In this document: positions 1 to 5,793 of the stretch, piece by piece | Layout: each line of letters opens with the position of its first letter | Numbering within the stretch: the first letter of the stretch is position 1 | NCBI GenBank assembly: GCA_002479245.1 | Contig: DLMG01000117.1 | Coordinates: forward strand, 1 to 6,015 | Direction of reading: 5' to 3' | DNA length: 6,015 nucleotides | Origin: Verrucomicrobia subdivision 3 bacterium UBA7542 | GTDB lineage: Bacteria > Verrucomicrobiota > Verrucomicrobiia > Limisphaerales > UBA11358 | Notes under the pieces: generated by a model | What the model was told of the DNA's origin: nothing | What the model saw: only the letters and a program-made list of their open reading frames with translations | The model's database searches: none | Made by a program: the position numbers and the translations under genes

Positions 1-25
1 TTCTCGTCGTTGCGGGTCTGGTTTG

Positions 26-68
26 CCGGGAAGTCACGGTTCGCGAGGACGCTCACCCTCCCGGTTTT
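26..68 (+). terminator. Possible rho-independent terminator at the left edge
   Basis: CCGGGA (26-31) pairs perfectly with TCCCGG (59-64), and TTTT (65-68) and an A/T-rich run follow. The loop is long, but a small GCG/CGC stem (43-45 with 50-52) could fold inside it. It would end transcription of a plus-strand gene lying mostly outside the window. One frame runs from base 2 to a TAA at 68-70, but it shows no recognisable protein. The long loop and short U-run make this only a candidate, and it could instead be part of a dispersed intergenic repeat. Confidence 0.3.
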
Positions 69-272
69 AATAAATTCTCCATTTAAAGCGCGGCAAATAT
101 CAGATTCAGGCAGTGGCATCGGAGAAACGGCCCGTTTTTTTAGGGGAGCCGTAGTAAGTTGGCCACCGCCCGAATCCTGTTATCATCTCCAGCAAGTGCA
201 ATGCCGACAATCGGCTCCAAGTCGTATTTTGTCGGGAGGTATGTTTGAAACTGCATCCACCTTGCGAGCGCT

Positions 273-370
273 GTAGCCGCCGACGTGAGTCGGCGCAAAC
301 TTGCTTTTTGTGCCTCTGCATTGAACCCCGCCCAGCGCTAAAATCAGCGCGGACTGACGTCCACGGCTAC
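273..370. repeat. Imperfect 24-base inverted repeat (REP/MITE-like)
   Basis: Arm 273-296 and arm 347-370 are inverted copies matching at 20 of 24 positions by eye. The ends GTAGCCG (273-279) and CGGCTAC (364-370) match perfectly. The left arm also folds on itself: CGCCGAC (278-284) pairs with GTCGGCG (289-295) around a GTGA tetraloop. The 50 bases between the arms encode nothing recognisable. The outer ends begin GTAGC(C/G)GC, as do the arms of the palindrome at 2200-2275, which suggests related interspersed elements. It lies downstream of the lipoprotein stop and could also act at the 3' end of that mRNA. Its identity as a mobile REP or MITE is inference; the symmetry is seen directly. Confidence 0.6.
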
Positions 371-399
371 CATTCTTCGGCAGGAGCGGTGGAGAATGG
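370..399. repeat. 9-bp hairpin downstream of the lipoprotein gene
   Basis: Bases 370-378 (CCATTCTTC) pair with 391-399 (GGAGAATGG), giving nine pairs including one G-T wobble and a loop of about 12 bases. It begins about 35 bases past the lipoprotein stop on the minus strand and directly abuts the inverted repeat 273-370. No T-run follows it on the minus strand, so it is not a classical terminator. It may protect the 3' end of the mRNA or be the outer part of the repeat element. Confidence 0.45.
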
Positions 400-433
400 G
401 GATCTGTCTGCGCGCCGTTTTGGTGTGCGGAAA

Positions 434-1171
434 TTAACGCCAGTATCCGCGGTCATGGTGCCAGCCATAGCGATCATGCCAGGCACGTCCGCCAACCCAC
501 ACGGCGTGCGGGTGGGGCGGATAGCCCCAGTGTCCCCCGATCCACACCCAGGAGATTCCGCTCCATTCATATTCGCCGCCAATCCAGACGTAGTCTGGTC
601 CCGGTGCGGCGACCACCACCGTTTCCACCGGCGGAGGAGGAGGAGCCTGCTGGACAACCACGGTGCTGGCCGGAGCCGCATCGCCCGCGGTGGCCGGTGT
701 GTTAATCATGTAATTAACGACTTTGTCCGTCACACCCGCGTCGCGCAAATCAATGATGTCCGCCGCGCTCAAATGGTAACTCGTCCGCGAGTTTTGAATC
801 TGGCTGATAATCACGTCTTCACTGATGCCCGCTTTTGCGAGCGCCTTCACATCCTCAATGCTCAACGGCTGGCCCTGGTCCACTTTGACGTAAGTCTGCG
901 GTGCCTGCGCCTTGAGCCGGGCCTCCTGTTCGCGATCCATGGAATTGCCGATCAGGCCGCCGGCCAGCGCTCCCGCCGCCGCGCCAATCAACGCGTCCTG
1001 TCCGCCGTAGTGACGACCGCCAATGGCCGAGCCCGTGATTGCTCCCATCACGCCACCAATCAATGCTCCCGAGCCCGTGTTATTTTGCGTGCCGTCGGGA
1101 TTCTGGCATCCCGTCAACCCAACTGCCGAAGCCGCCAAAGCCAGATTCAAAGTCAAAACATGTAGTTTCAT
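434..1171 (-). CDS. Glycine-zipper lipoprotein with C-terminal W-x-G-G repeats
   Basis: Predicted envelope lipoprotein of 245 residues; no enzymatic role is apparent. A lipoprotein signal peptide (1-21) ends in the lipobox LTGC, with Cys22 as the lipidation site. Residues 33-77 form a glycine zipper in two blocks (GALIGGVMGAITGSAIGG and a second around 60-76), a pattern typical of small membrane-associating outer-membrane lipoproteins. Residues 103-157 are two helical motifs of similar pattern (LSIEDVKALAKAGISEDVI and LSAADIIDLRDAGVTDKVV). A Val/Pro-rich linker with five prolines (177-181) leads to three W-[IV]-G-G units at 196, 210 and 225, and a His/Trp/Tyr-rich tail resembling YXWGXW-type repeat proteins. 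An upstream in-frame ATG at 1216 would add 15 residues before the signal peptide, so I chose 1171. No Shine-Dalgarno is visible. It is divergent from hisF. The lipoprotein call is strong; the function is unknown. Confidence 0.85.
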   Translation of the reverse strand: MKLHVLTLNLALAASAVGLTGCQNPDGTQNNTGSGALIGGVMGAITGSAIGGRHYGGQDALIGAAAGALAGGLIGNSMDREQEARLKAQAPQTYVKVDQGQPLSIEDVKALAKAGISEDVIISQIQNSRTSYHLSAADIIDLRDAGVTDKVVNYMINTPATAGDAAPASTVVVQQAPPPPPVETVVVAAPGPDYVWIGGEYEWSGISWVWIGGHWGYPPHPHAVWVGGRAWHDRYGWHHDRGYWR

Positions 1172-1422
1172 AATCCAAAATCTATTTTTATCAGACAACA
1201 AACGGCATTCCCACATTCAAAAATCAACTTGCCGTGCCCGGTTGCTAACACCGTTTCCACGGCCGTTTCTATTTCCTAAGACGGTGGGTAAGATAAATAG
1301 GTTTCAGCGCGCCAAGGAAATTCTCGGCGCTGGCACGCACCGAAGTAATTGTTAATAGGTGTTAATAACTTAATAAGCTAATCGGTTGCCGTGCGCGCCG
1401 GGGGCCGTTTCAATGGTCATTC
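1172..1422. other. Divergent intergenic region between lipoprotein gene and hisF
   Basis: This region must hold the promoters of both flanking genes. Visible structures are CACCGTTT (1249-1256) pairing with AGACGGTG (1279-1286, one wobble) around a loop that contains the perfect palindrome ACGGCCGT (1259-1266), and CAGCGC (1305-1310) pairing with GCGCTG (1327-1332). A/T-rich sequence with a direct repeat GTTAATA (1351-1357 and 1361-1367) lies 55-70 bases before hisF. No T-run follows either hairpin, and I recognise no riboswitch or His-rich leader peptide. Confidence 0.5.
1349..1376 (+). promoter_or_regulatory. Candidate hisF promoter
   Basis: TTGTTA (1349-1354) and TAATAA (1371-1376) are separated by 16 bases and resemble sigma-70 -35 and -10 boxes, in the only strongly A/T-rich patch before hisF. 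The repeated GTTAATA units inside it could be a binding site. The match is loose and rests on pattern only; start-site preferences in this lineage are not known to me. Confidence 0.25.
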
Positions 1423-2196
1423 ATGATGGCCAAACGAGTTATTCCTTGCCTCGACGTCCATGACGGCAAGGTCACGCGCGGCGTCCAGTTCGGCAAGGCC
1501 GAAGCGGGCGAACTGCGCAACGTCGGCGACCCGGTCGCACTCGCGCTCCGCTACAACGAACAGGGCGCGGATGAAATGGTGTTCTTCGACATCACCGCCA
1601 CCGCGCATGGCCGCGCGACGATGGTGGACGTCATTGAACGCGCTGCCGACCAATGCTTCATGCCGCTCACCGTTGGCGGCGGACTCAAATCCGTGGACGA
1701 CATGTTCACGATGCTGCGGGCCGGCGCGGACAAAATTAGCATCAATTCCTCGGCGCTGGCGAATCCCGACTTGATTCGCGCCGGAGCCGAAAAATTCGGC
1801 AGCCAGTGCATCGTGGTGAGCATTGATTGCCGGAAGGTGGCACCGGACAAATGGGGGGTTTTTTCGCACGGCGCCCGCAAACCGACCGGCTTGGACGCCG
1901 TCGATTGGGCCAAACGCGCGGTGTCGCTCGGCGCGGGCGAAATTGTTTTGAACAGCATTGACGCCGACGGCACGAAGGCCGGATTTGATCTGGTCATCAC
2001 GCGGCGCATCAGCGAAGCCGTGGGCGTGCCGGTGGTGGCCAGCGGCGGCGCGGGCAGTCTGGAGCACATGGCCGAGGTGCTGCTCGAAGGCCGGGCCGAC
2101 GCCGTCCTCGCCGCGAGCATTTTCCATTTCGGCACCTACACCGTCGGTGACGTGAAGAAATTTTTGGCGAGCAAAGGTATTCCGGTGAGGCTTTGA
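1423..2196 (+). CDS. hisF: Imidazole glycerol phosphate synthase subunit HisF
   Basis: Cyclase subunit of imidazole glycerol phosphate synthase. It uses ammonia delivered by the HisH glutaminase to convert PRFAR into imidazole glycerol phosphate and AICAR, the fifth step of histidine synthesis, in the cytoplasm. The 257 residues match the usual family length and a complete (beta/alpha)8 barrel. The N-terminus [10 protein letters not shown] carries catalytic Asp11, and VSIDCRK supplies the second catalytic Asp at 135. Phosphate-binding Gly motifs appear as VGGGLKS (84-90) and SGGAGS (207-212); LNSIDADGT (176-184) is also family-typical. Start: ATG at 1423 with a second ATG directly after it; either fits, and no Shine-Dalgarno is evident. 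No hisH, hisA or hisI is next to it, so histidine genes appear scattered. A long palindrome begins three bases after the stop. No defect is seen. Confidence 0.97.
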   Translation: MMAKRVIPCLDVHDGKVTRGVQFGKAEAGELRNVGDPVALALRYNEQGADEMVFFDITATAHGRATMVDVIERAADQCFMPLTVGGGLKSVDDMFTMLRAGADKISINSSALANPDLIRAGAEKFGSQCIVVSIDCRKVAPDKWGVFSHGARKPTGLDAVDWAKRAVSLGAGEIVLNSIDADGTKAGFDLVITRRISEAVGVPVVASGGAGSLEHMAEVLLEGRADAVLAASIFHFGTYTVGDVKKFLASKGIPVRL

Positions 2197-2199
2197 AAG

Positions 2200-2275
2200 C
2201 GTAGCGGCGTCTCGGTAGAGCGCCGCCGTTCGAATAAACCAAAAAAATGCGGCGGTCTGCCGACACGCCGCTACG
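2200..2275. repeat. Long imperfect palindrome after hisF (REP-like)
   Basis: Arms 2201-2226 and 2249-2274 pair over 26 positions with two mismatches and one G-T wobble, and C2200-G2275 adds one outer pair. The outermost ten bases, GTAGCGGCGT and ACGCCGCTAC, match perfectly. The loop (2227-2248) is 22 bases and contains AAAAAAA. The element starts three bases after the hisF stop. No T-run follows on the plus strand, so it is a poor rho-independent terminator, although so strong a stem should still affect the mRNA 3' end. Its form fits an interspersed REP-type element; copy number cannot be seen from one window. Confidence 0.8.
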
Positions 2276-2320
2276 TCAGGCTTCAGCGGCTTGGGAATTT
2301 GCCCGGAATATCGCAATCTC

Positions 2321-2346
2321 CCACCGCTCGGGCTTGCTTTCGGTGG
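2321..2346. repeat. Short hairpin upstream of the toxin-antitoxin module
   Basis: CCACCG (2321-2326) pairs perfectly with CGGTGG (2341-2346) around a 14-base loop, and CTC/GAG pairs could extend the stem past a one-base bulge. A few T residues follow (2349-2351). It could be a weak terminator separating hisF from the toxin-antitoxin genes, or it may overlap their promoter region. Confidence 0.35.
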
Positions 2347-2362
2347 AGTTTCAGCGTAGCAT
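2334..2362 (+). promoter_or_regulatory. Candidate promoter of the toxin-antitoxin operon
   Basis: TTGCTT (2334-2339) and TAGCAT (2357-2362) are 17 bases apart and loosely fit sigma-70 boxes. Initiation would then fall near 2369, right at the start of the inverted repeat at 2369-2386, an arrangement expected for an autoregulated operon. The boxes are weak matches. Confidence 0.25.
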
Positions 2363-2368
2363 AGATAA

Positions 2369-2386
2369 AACATTTAATTCAATGTT
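2369..2386. promoter_or_regulatory. Candidate autoregulatory operator before the antitoxin
   Basis: AACATT (2369-2374) and AATGTT (2381-2386) form a perfect 6-base inverted repeat with a 6-base spacer, ending on the base before the antitoxin ATG. Phd/YefM antitoxins, alone or with toxin, repress their own operon by binding short palindromes around the promoter and start region, so the location fits. The same sequence occupies the place of a Shine-Dalgarno site, which is absent. Function is inferred from position and symmetry only. Confidence 0.45.
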
Positions 2387-2665
2387 ATGATTGCCTTGCA
2401 AGACATCCGGTCGCTGACGGATTTTCAGCGCAACGCCAAGTCGCACTTGCGCCGGCTCAAAAGCACTGGCCGTCCGGAAGTCCTCACGGTCAACGGCAAG
2501 GCGGAGTTGATCGTGCAGGATGCCGCCGCGTTTGAAGACATGCTCGACGCGATTCGCGGCATCCAGCGCGGTCTGGATGAAATGAAGGCAGGCAAAGGCG
2601 AACCGGCACGCAAGGTTTTGGATCGCATCCGCGCCAAATATAAAATTCTACGCTCGCCCCGGTGA
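2387..2665 (+). CDS. Type II antitoxin, Phd/YefM family
   Basis: Small DNA-binding antitoxin of 92 residues, expected to neutralise the toxin encoded immediately downstream and to repress the shared operon. Residues 4-52 have the Phd/YefM pattern: a start of the LQDIRSLTDFQRNAKSHLRR type, then a strand-turn-strand VLTVNGKAELIVQD (32-45), then AAAFEDML. Residues 53-92 form a charged, helix-prone C-terminus, the part that wraps the toxin in this family. The start at ATG 2387 gives the normal family length; no Shine-Dalgarno precedes it. The stop TGA overlaps the toxin GTG start by 4 bases (2662-2665), implying translational coupling. The pairing with a ParE/RelE-type toxin is a known arrangement. 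The family call is firm; activity is inferred. Confidence 0.9.
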   Translation: MIALQDIRSLTDFQRNAKSHLRRLKSTGRPEVLTVNGKAELIVQDAAAFEDMLDAIRGIQRGLDEMKAGKGEPARKVLDRIRAKYKILRSPR

Positions 2666-2991
2666 AGCATTATCAAGTCATCATCCTGCCGTCGGCGGAG
2701 CGTGACATCGGCGAGGCTTACGAATGGCTGGCCGAGCAGGATGCAGAAGCTGCCATCCGCTGGTATAACCGGTTGCTGGAAGTGATTTTCTCGTTGGACA
2801 CGTTTCCTGAACGCTGTCCGATCGCGCCGGAAAGCGAATTTTTCAATTCGGAAATCCGCGAAATTTTCCACGGTCGCCGCCAGCACAAATACCGAATCCT
2901 ATTTACTGTGAGCGAAAGCAAGGTTCACGTCTTGCACGTTCGCCACGGCGCGCGGCTGGCGCTGGGCGAAATTGAATCCTCCGAAGAATAA
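2662..2991 (+). CDS. Type II toxin, RelE/ParE superfamily
   Basis: Protein of 109 residues, the usual size for the family. The family pattern is visible throughout: an N-terminal beta strand and SAERDI (11-16), two helices rich in Glu, Trp and Arg (17-45), LDTFPERCPIAPES (45-58), then the C-terminal sheet REIFHGRRQHKYRILFTV (66-83) and VHVLHVRHGAR (88-98), which is characteristic of ParE-type toxins. Relatives either poison DNA gyrase (ParE) or cleave mRNA on the ribosome (RelE); sequence alone does not decide, though the YRI...VLHVRHGAR ending favours the ParE side. The start is GTG at 2662, overlapping the antitoxin stop, with no better alternative. The frame is intact with no sign of decay. 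DUF486 begins five bases after the stop. Confidence 0.9.
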   Translation: MKHYQVIILPSAERDIGEAYEWLAEQDAEAAIRWYNRLLEVIFSLDTFPERCPIAPESEFFNSEIREIFHGRRQHKYRILFTVSESKVHVLHVRHGARLALGEIESSEE

Positions 2992-2996
2992 AATTT

Positions 2997-3353
2997 ATGA
3001 ACGACCTGACTCAATCCCGCTGGCTGCCCATTGTGCTGCTGACCTGCTCGAATGTTTTCATGACGGTCGCGTGGTACGGCCACTTGAAATTCAAAAGCAA
3101 GCCGCTGCTGCTCGTCATTCTGGTGAGCTGGGGCATCGCTTTCTTTGAATACCTGTTGCAGGTGCCGGCCAATCGCTGGGGCAACTCGGTTTATTCCGCC
3201 ACGCAACTCAAAATCATCCAGGAAGTCATCACGCTCACCGTCTTTTGCGGCTTCGCGATTTTGTATCTCGGCGAAAAAATCCGGTGGAACCATCTCGCCG
3301 CGTTTGTGTGCATCCTGGCGGCGGTGGCCTTCACCTTTGTGCCGAAAGATTAG
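2997..3353 (+). CDS. DUF486 / DMT-family small membrane protein
   Basis: Inner-membrane protein of 118 residues with four predicted transmembrane helices at roughly 11-28, 36-56, 74-92 and 98-115. The conserved-looking segments FEYLLQVPANRWG (50-62) and QLKIIQEVITL (70-80), the short length and the four-helix layout fit the DUF486 family, small relatives of drug/metabolite transporters and SMR-like proteins. Such proteins probably work as dimers; no substrate is known to me and none can be read here. It starts five bases after the toxin stop, so co-transcription is likely, with only a weak GAAGAA purine stretch upstream. lptD follows 61 bases after its stop. The family assignment is confident, the transport function is not. 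Confidence 0.88.
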   Translation: MNDLTQSRWLPIVLLTCSNVFMTVAWYGHLKFKSKPLLLVILVSWGIAFFEYLLQVPANRWGNSVYSATQLKIIQEVITLTVFCGFAILYLGEKIRWNHLAAFVCILAAVAFTFVPKD

Positions 3354-3362
3354 ATAGGTGCG

Positions 3363-3380
3363 TGCCAAATCCGCTTGGCA
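3363..3380. repeat. Small inverted repeat between DUF486 gene and lptD
   Basis: TGCCAA (3363-3368) pairs perfectly with TTGGCA (3375-3380) around a 6-base loop, ten bases after the DUF486 stop and just before the GGAGGG at 3384. It is too weak and lacks a T-run for a terminator. In the mRNA it could modulate access to the ribosome-binding region of lptD. Confidence 0.35.
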
Positions 3381-3383
3381 GCC

Positions 3384-3389
3384 GGAGGG
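3384..3389 (+). promoter_or_regulatory. GGAGGG Shine-Dalgarno-like site ahead of lptD
   Basis: This is the best Shine-Dalgarno match in the window, but it lies 25 bases before the ATG at 3415, too far for normal use. Four bases after it, at 3394, an in-frame CTG occurs, which would add seven residues before the signal peptide. Another in-frame option is GTG at 3358, upstream of the site. The site therefore leaves the lptD start open, or the match is chance. Confidence 0.3.
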
Positions 3390-3414
3390 CGTTCTGTTTA
3401 ATTGGCCGCGCCTG

Positions 3415-5703
3415 ATGAGAAAATTGTCCGCCATTGCGCCGCTCGTTTTTTTTGCTGTGATTTTTCCATTCCTTGCCCTGGCGCAGGAACAATCTTCCTG
3501 GTTGATACGGGGGCTTAGTGAAGTCATTCCTGGCGCGCCGGAGGGGAAGATGGATTACGATTTCAAAAGTGACATCGGTTACGGCACGAACATTCTTGTT
3601 CAATACGGTACGAATCATGTTCAAAACGGAGGCGCGACGCTCATGGCGGACAGCGTTACGTTGAACCAGCAGACGGGCGAGGCGGTGGCCGACGGGCATG
3701 TGCGCATTGAGGAACGCGATCAAATCTGGGCCGGCGAACACATCCGTTATAATTTCAAAACGCACCAGATGCAGAGCGAACAATTTCGCACGGGCAAACC
3801 GCCGGTGTTCGCGCAAGGCCGGCAATTGCAGGGCGACACGACCAATAAAACCTACACCGCGCGCCACGCTTTCGTCACGACCGATGATGTGAACGACCCG
3901 GCGATTTACATCCGTTCCAGTCATATAAAAATTGTTCCCGGGAAATACATCGAGATGTGGAACGCCGTGCTGTTCATGGACGGTGTGCCGACGTTTTACT
4001 TTCCGTATTACCGGCGCAATCTGGGCGAGCACGTCAACAATTTCAATTTTCTTCCCGGCTACCGCAGCGCGTACGGGCCGTTTTTGCTCAACACTTACAC
4101 GTGGTATCTCGACGATTCGGCGGACGGAAAGATTCATCTGGACTACCGCGAGAAGCGGGGCGTGGGCGCGGGCCCGGACCTGAATCTGCACCTCGGACAA
4201 TGGGGCGAGGCGGCGTTCAAGTATTACTATTTGCACGACCGGGACCCGAACGCCAGCGTCAGCACGAACAGCTTCGCTAATTTGGGGGCGATTCCTGAGA
4301 ACCGCCAGCGGTTTTACCTCGGTTACCAGGCGACCCCGGCCACCAATTTGAACTTGAAGGCGCTCGTGAATTACCAAAGCGACCCGCTGATGCTGCATGA
4401 TTTTTTCGAGGGCGCCTATCGCGATAATCCGCAGCCCAACACGTTCACCGAGGTCAACAAGTATTGGAACAACTGGAGTCTCGACGCCGAAACCACGCCG
4501 CAGGTAAATGATTTCTTCAACCAGGTCGAACGCCTGCCCGACGTGAGGCTCACCGGTTATCGCCAGCAGGTTCTTAACACGCCGTTTTATTACGAGAGCG
4601 AAAATTCGGCGGGCTATTACCGGATGTATTTTGCGGACACGAATAATGCCTTGTTTGCCGCTACGAACAGCCCGCCGGCTTATTCCGCCTCCCGTGCCGA
4701 CACTTTTCATCAACTGCTCCTGCCGGAAACGTTTTTTGGCTGGCTGAATGTCACGCCGCGCGTCGGCGGACGCTTCACCTATTACAGCTCGGAGACCGGA
4801 CCGGGCGGCACCAACTCAGCAACCTATCGCCGCGTGTTCAATACCGGCGTCGAAACTTCGTTCAAAGCCTCGCAGCTTTGGGCTGGCGCGACGAATTCAC
4901 TTCTGGCTGTTGACGGTCTGCGCCACATCATCGAGCCATCGGTGACTTACGCCTACGTGCCCTCGCCCAGCACGCCGCCGGCACAACTTCCGCAGTTCGA
5001 TTCCGCATTGCCCAGCCTGTTGCTTTTGCCGGTTCAATTTCCCGATTACAACAACATTGATTCCATTGATAGTGAGAACGTCATTCGTTTCGGCCTGCGC
5101 AACACGCTCCAAACCATGCGCGACGGACAGCTCGACAATCTGCTCGATTGGAACGTGATGTTGGATTGGCGGCTTACCCCGGGCCAGGATCAAGTCAATC
5201 TCGACGAACCGTTCAGCCAGCGGGAGACGTTCAGCGACCTTTACTCCGACCTCACTTTCAAGCCGCGCTCGTGGATCGTGCTGGATTCACAACTGCGCTA
5301 CGCCATCAACAGCGGCGATTTGAATCTGGCGTTTCATCAACTGACCTTCACACCGAATGAACGCTGGAGCTGGGGACTCGGCCACTGGTATTTGCGCAGC
5401 GGCTTTGATGGGTTTACGCAAGCCAACAACTTCATCACCAGCACCATGTTTTACCGGGTGAATGACAACTGGGGTTTGCGCGCGCGGCACGATTTCAACG
5501 CCGCGAACGGCCGTTTGCAGGAACAAAATTACTCGGTCTATCGCGACCTGCGGAGTTGGACCTGCGCGCTGACTTTCCGGGTGATTGACAACAGCACCGG
5601 CCCGACGGATTTCACGGTGGCCTTCACCTTCTCGTTCAAGGCCGCGCCGAAAACCCACGTCGGCGACGACACCGCCCAGCCCTATCACCTGCTCGGGGAG
5701 TAA
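3415..5703 (+). CDS. lptD: LPS-assembly outer-membrane protein LptD
   Basis: Outer-membrane beta-barrel that, with the lipoprotein LptE, inserts lipopolysaccharide into the outer leaflet at the end of the Lpt transport bridge. From ATG 3415 it has 762 residues, near the usual length. Residues 1-23 are a signal peptide (MRKLS, a hydrophobic core, ALA before Gln24). Residues about 48-150 resemble the OstA/LptA-like periplasmic domain (GATLMADSVTLNQQTGEAVA at 73-92). The segment MWNAVLFMDGVPTFYFPYY (181-199) is a typical LptD junction, and about 205-762 form the barrel, with the family motif LRHIIEPSVTYAYVPSP from 502. Only one cysteine is present (Cys717), so the interdomain disulfides of E. 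coli LptD cannot form. The last strand (FTFSF) is followed by a polar tail of about 18 residues. In-frame GTG 3358 would give 781 residues. It is likely co-transcribed with DUF486. Confidence 0.93.
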   Translation: MRKLSAIAPLVFFAVIFPFLALAQEQSSWLIRGLSEVIPGAPEGKMDYDFKSDIGYGTNILVQYGTNHVQNGGATLMADSVTLNQQTGEAVADGHVRIEERDQIWAGEHIRYNFKTHQMQSEQFRTGKPPVFAQGRQLQGDTTNKTYTARHAFVTTDDVNDPAIYIRSSHIKIVPGKYIEMWNAVLFMDGVPTFYFPYYRRNLGEHVNNFNFLPGYRSAYGPFLLNTYTWYLDDSADGKIHLDYREKRGVGAGPDLNLHLGQWGEAAFKYYYLHDRDPNASVSTNSFANLGAIPENRQRFYLGYQATPATNLNLKALVNYQSDPLMLHDFFEGAYRDNPQPNTFTEVNKYWNNWSLDAETTPQVNDFFNQVERLPDVRLTGYRQQVLNTPFYYESENSAGYYRMYFADTNNALFAATNSPPAYSASRADTFHQLLLPETFFGWLNVTPRVGGRFTYYSSETGPGGTNSATYRRVFNTGVETSFKASQLWAGATNSLLAVDGLRHIIEPSVTYAYVPSPSTPPAQLPQFDSALPSLLLLPVQFPDYNNIDSIDSENVIRFGLRNTLQTMRDGQLDNLLDWNVMLDWRLTPGQDQVNLDEPFSQRETFSDLYSDLTFKPRSWIVLDSQLRYAINSGDLNLAFHQLTFTPNERWSWGLGHWYLRSGFDGFTQANNFITSTMFYRVNDNWGLRARHDFNAANGRLQEQNYSVYRDLRSWTCALTFRVIDNSTGPTDFTVAFTFSFKAAPKTHVGDDTAQPYHLLGE

Positions 5704-5793
5704 AATCTAATCGTCCGTTCGTGGAAGAGCAGATGTGATCTTCAAGTTGTGTTCGGGGTGCAAGGTGAAGCTTGCGGCTGCACTGCCCGCCAG

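Larger units (their letters stand above)
1..433. other. Intergenic stretch without a convincing gene
   Basis: This stretch lies downstream of the minus-strand lipoprotein, which stops at 434. Open frames exist on both strands (for example 10-276 plus and 106-321 minus), but their translations are rich in Arg, Ser and Cys, show no family motif, and run through palindromic repeats, so I do not call genes. The content I can support is structural: a stem followed by a T/A-rich run at 26-68, an imperfect inverted repeat at 273-370, and a hairpin at 370-399. Positions 71-240 show nothing definite apart from a short AAACGG/CCGTTT palindrome followed by T residues (125-141). The left edge may hold the tail of a neighbouring gene or of another dispersed repeat. 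Confidence 0.6.

Noticed and set aside
125..141. AAACGG/CCGTTT palindrome followed by a T-run as a terminator
   Set aside because: The arms are separated by one base, so only about four pairs can form with a workable loop; no adjacent gene clearly needs it.
245..1165. A 306-residue open frame on the plus strand opposite the lipoprotein
   Set aside because: The minus strand shows a signal peptide, lipobox, glycine zipper and repeats, while this frame is an Arg/His-rich shadow that also runs through the palindromic repeat.
1417..2373. A 318-residue open frame on the minus strand opposite hisF
   Set aside because: HisF is certain on the plus strand; the antisense product is His/Arg/Ala-rich and resembles no family.
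2925..3527. A 200-residue open frame on the minus strand across DUF486
   Set aside because: It is antisense to DUF486 and the start of lptD, with a charged low-information translation and no family features.
3331..4713. A 460-residue open frame on the minus strand opposite lptD
   Set aside because: It is fully antisense to a convincing LptD coding region, its translation is Arg/Val-rich with no recognisable motif, and long antisense frames are common opposite GC-rich genes.
5758..5783. GCAAG/CTTGC stem between the convergent lptD and kinase genes as a bidirectional terminator
   Set aside because: The stem is only five pairs and no T-run is present on either side.
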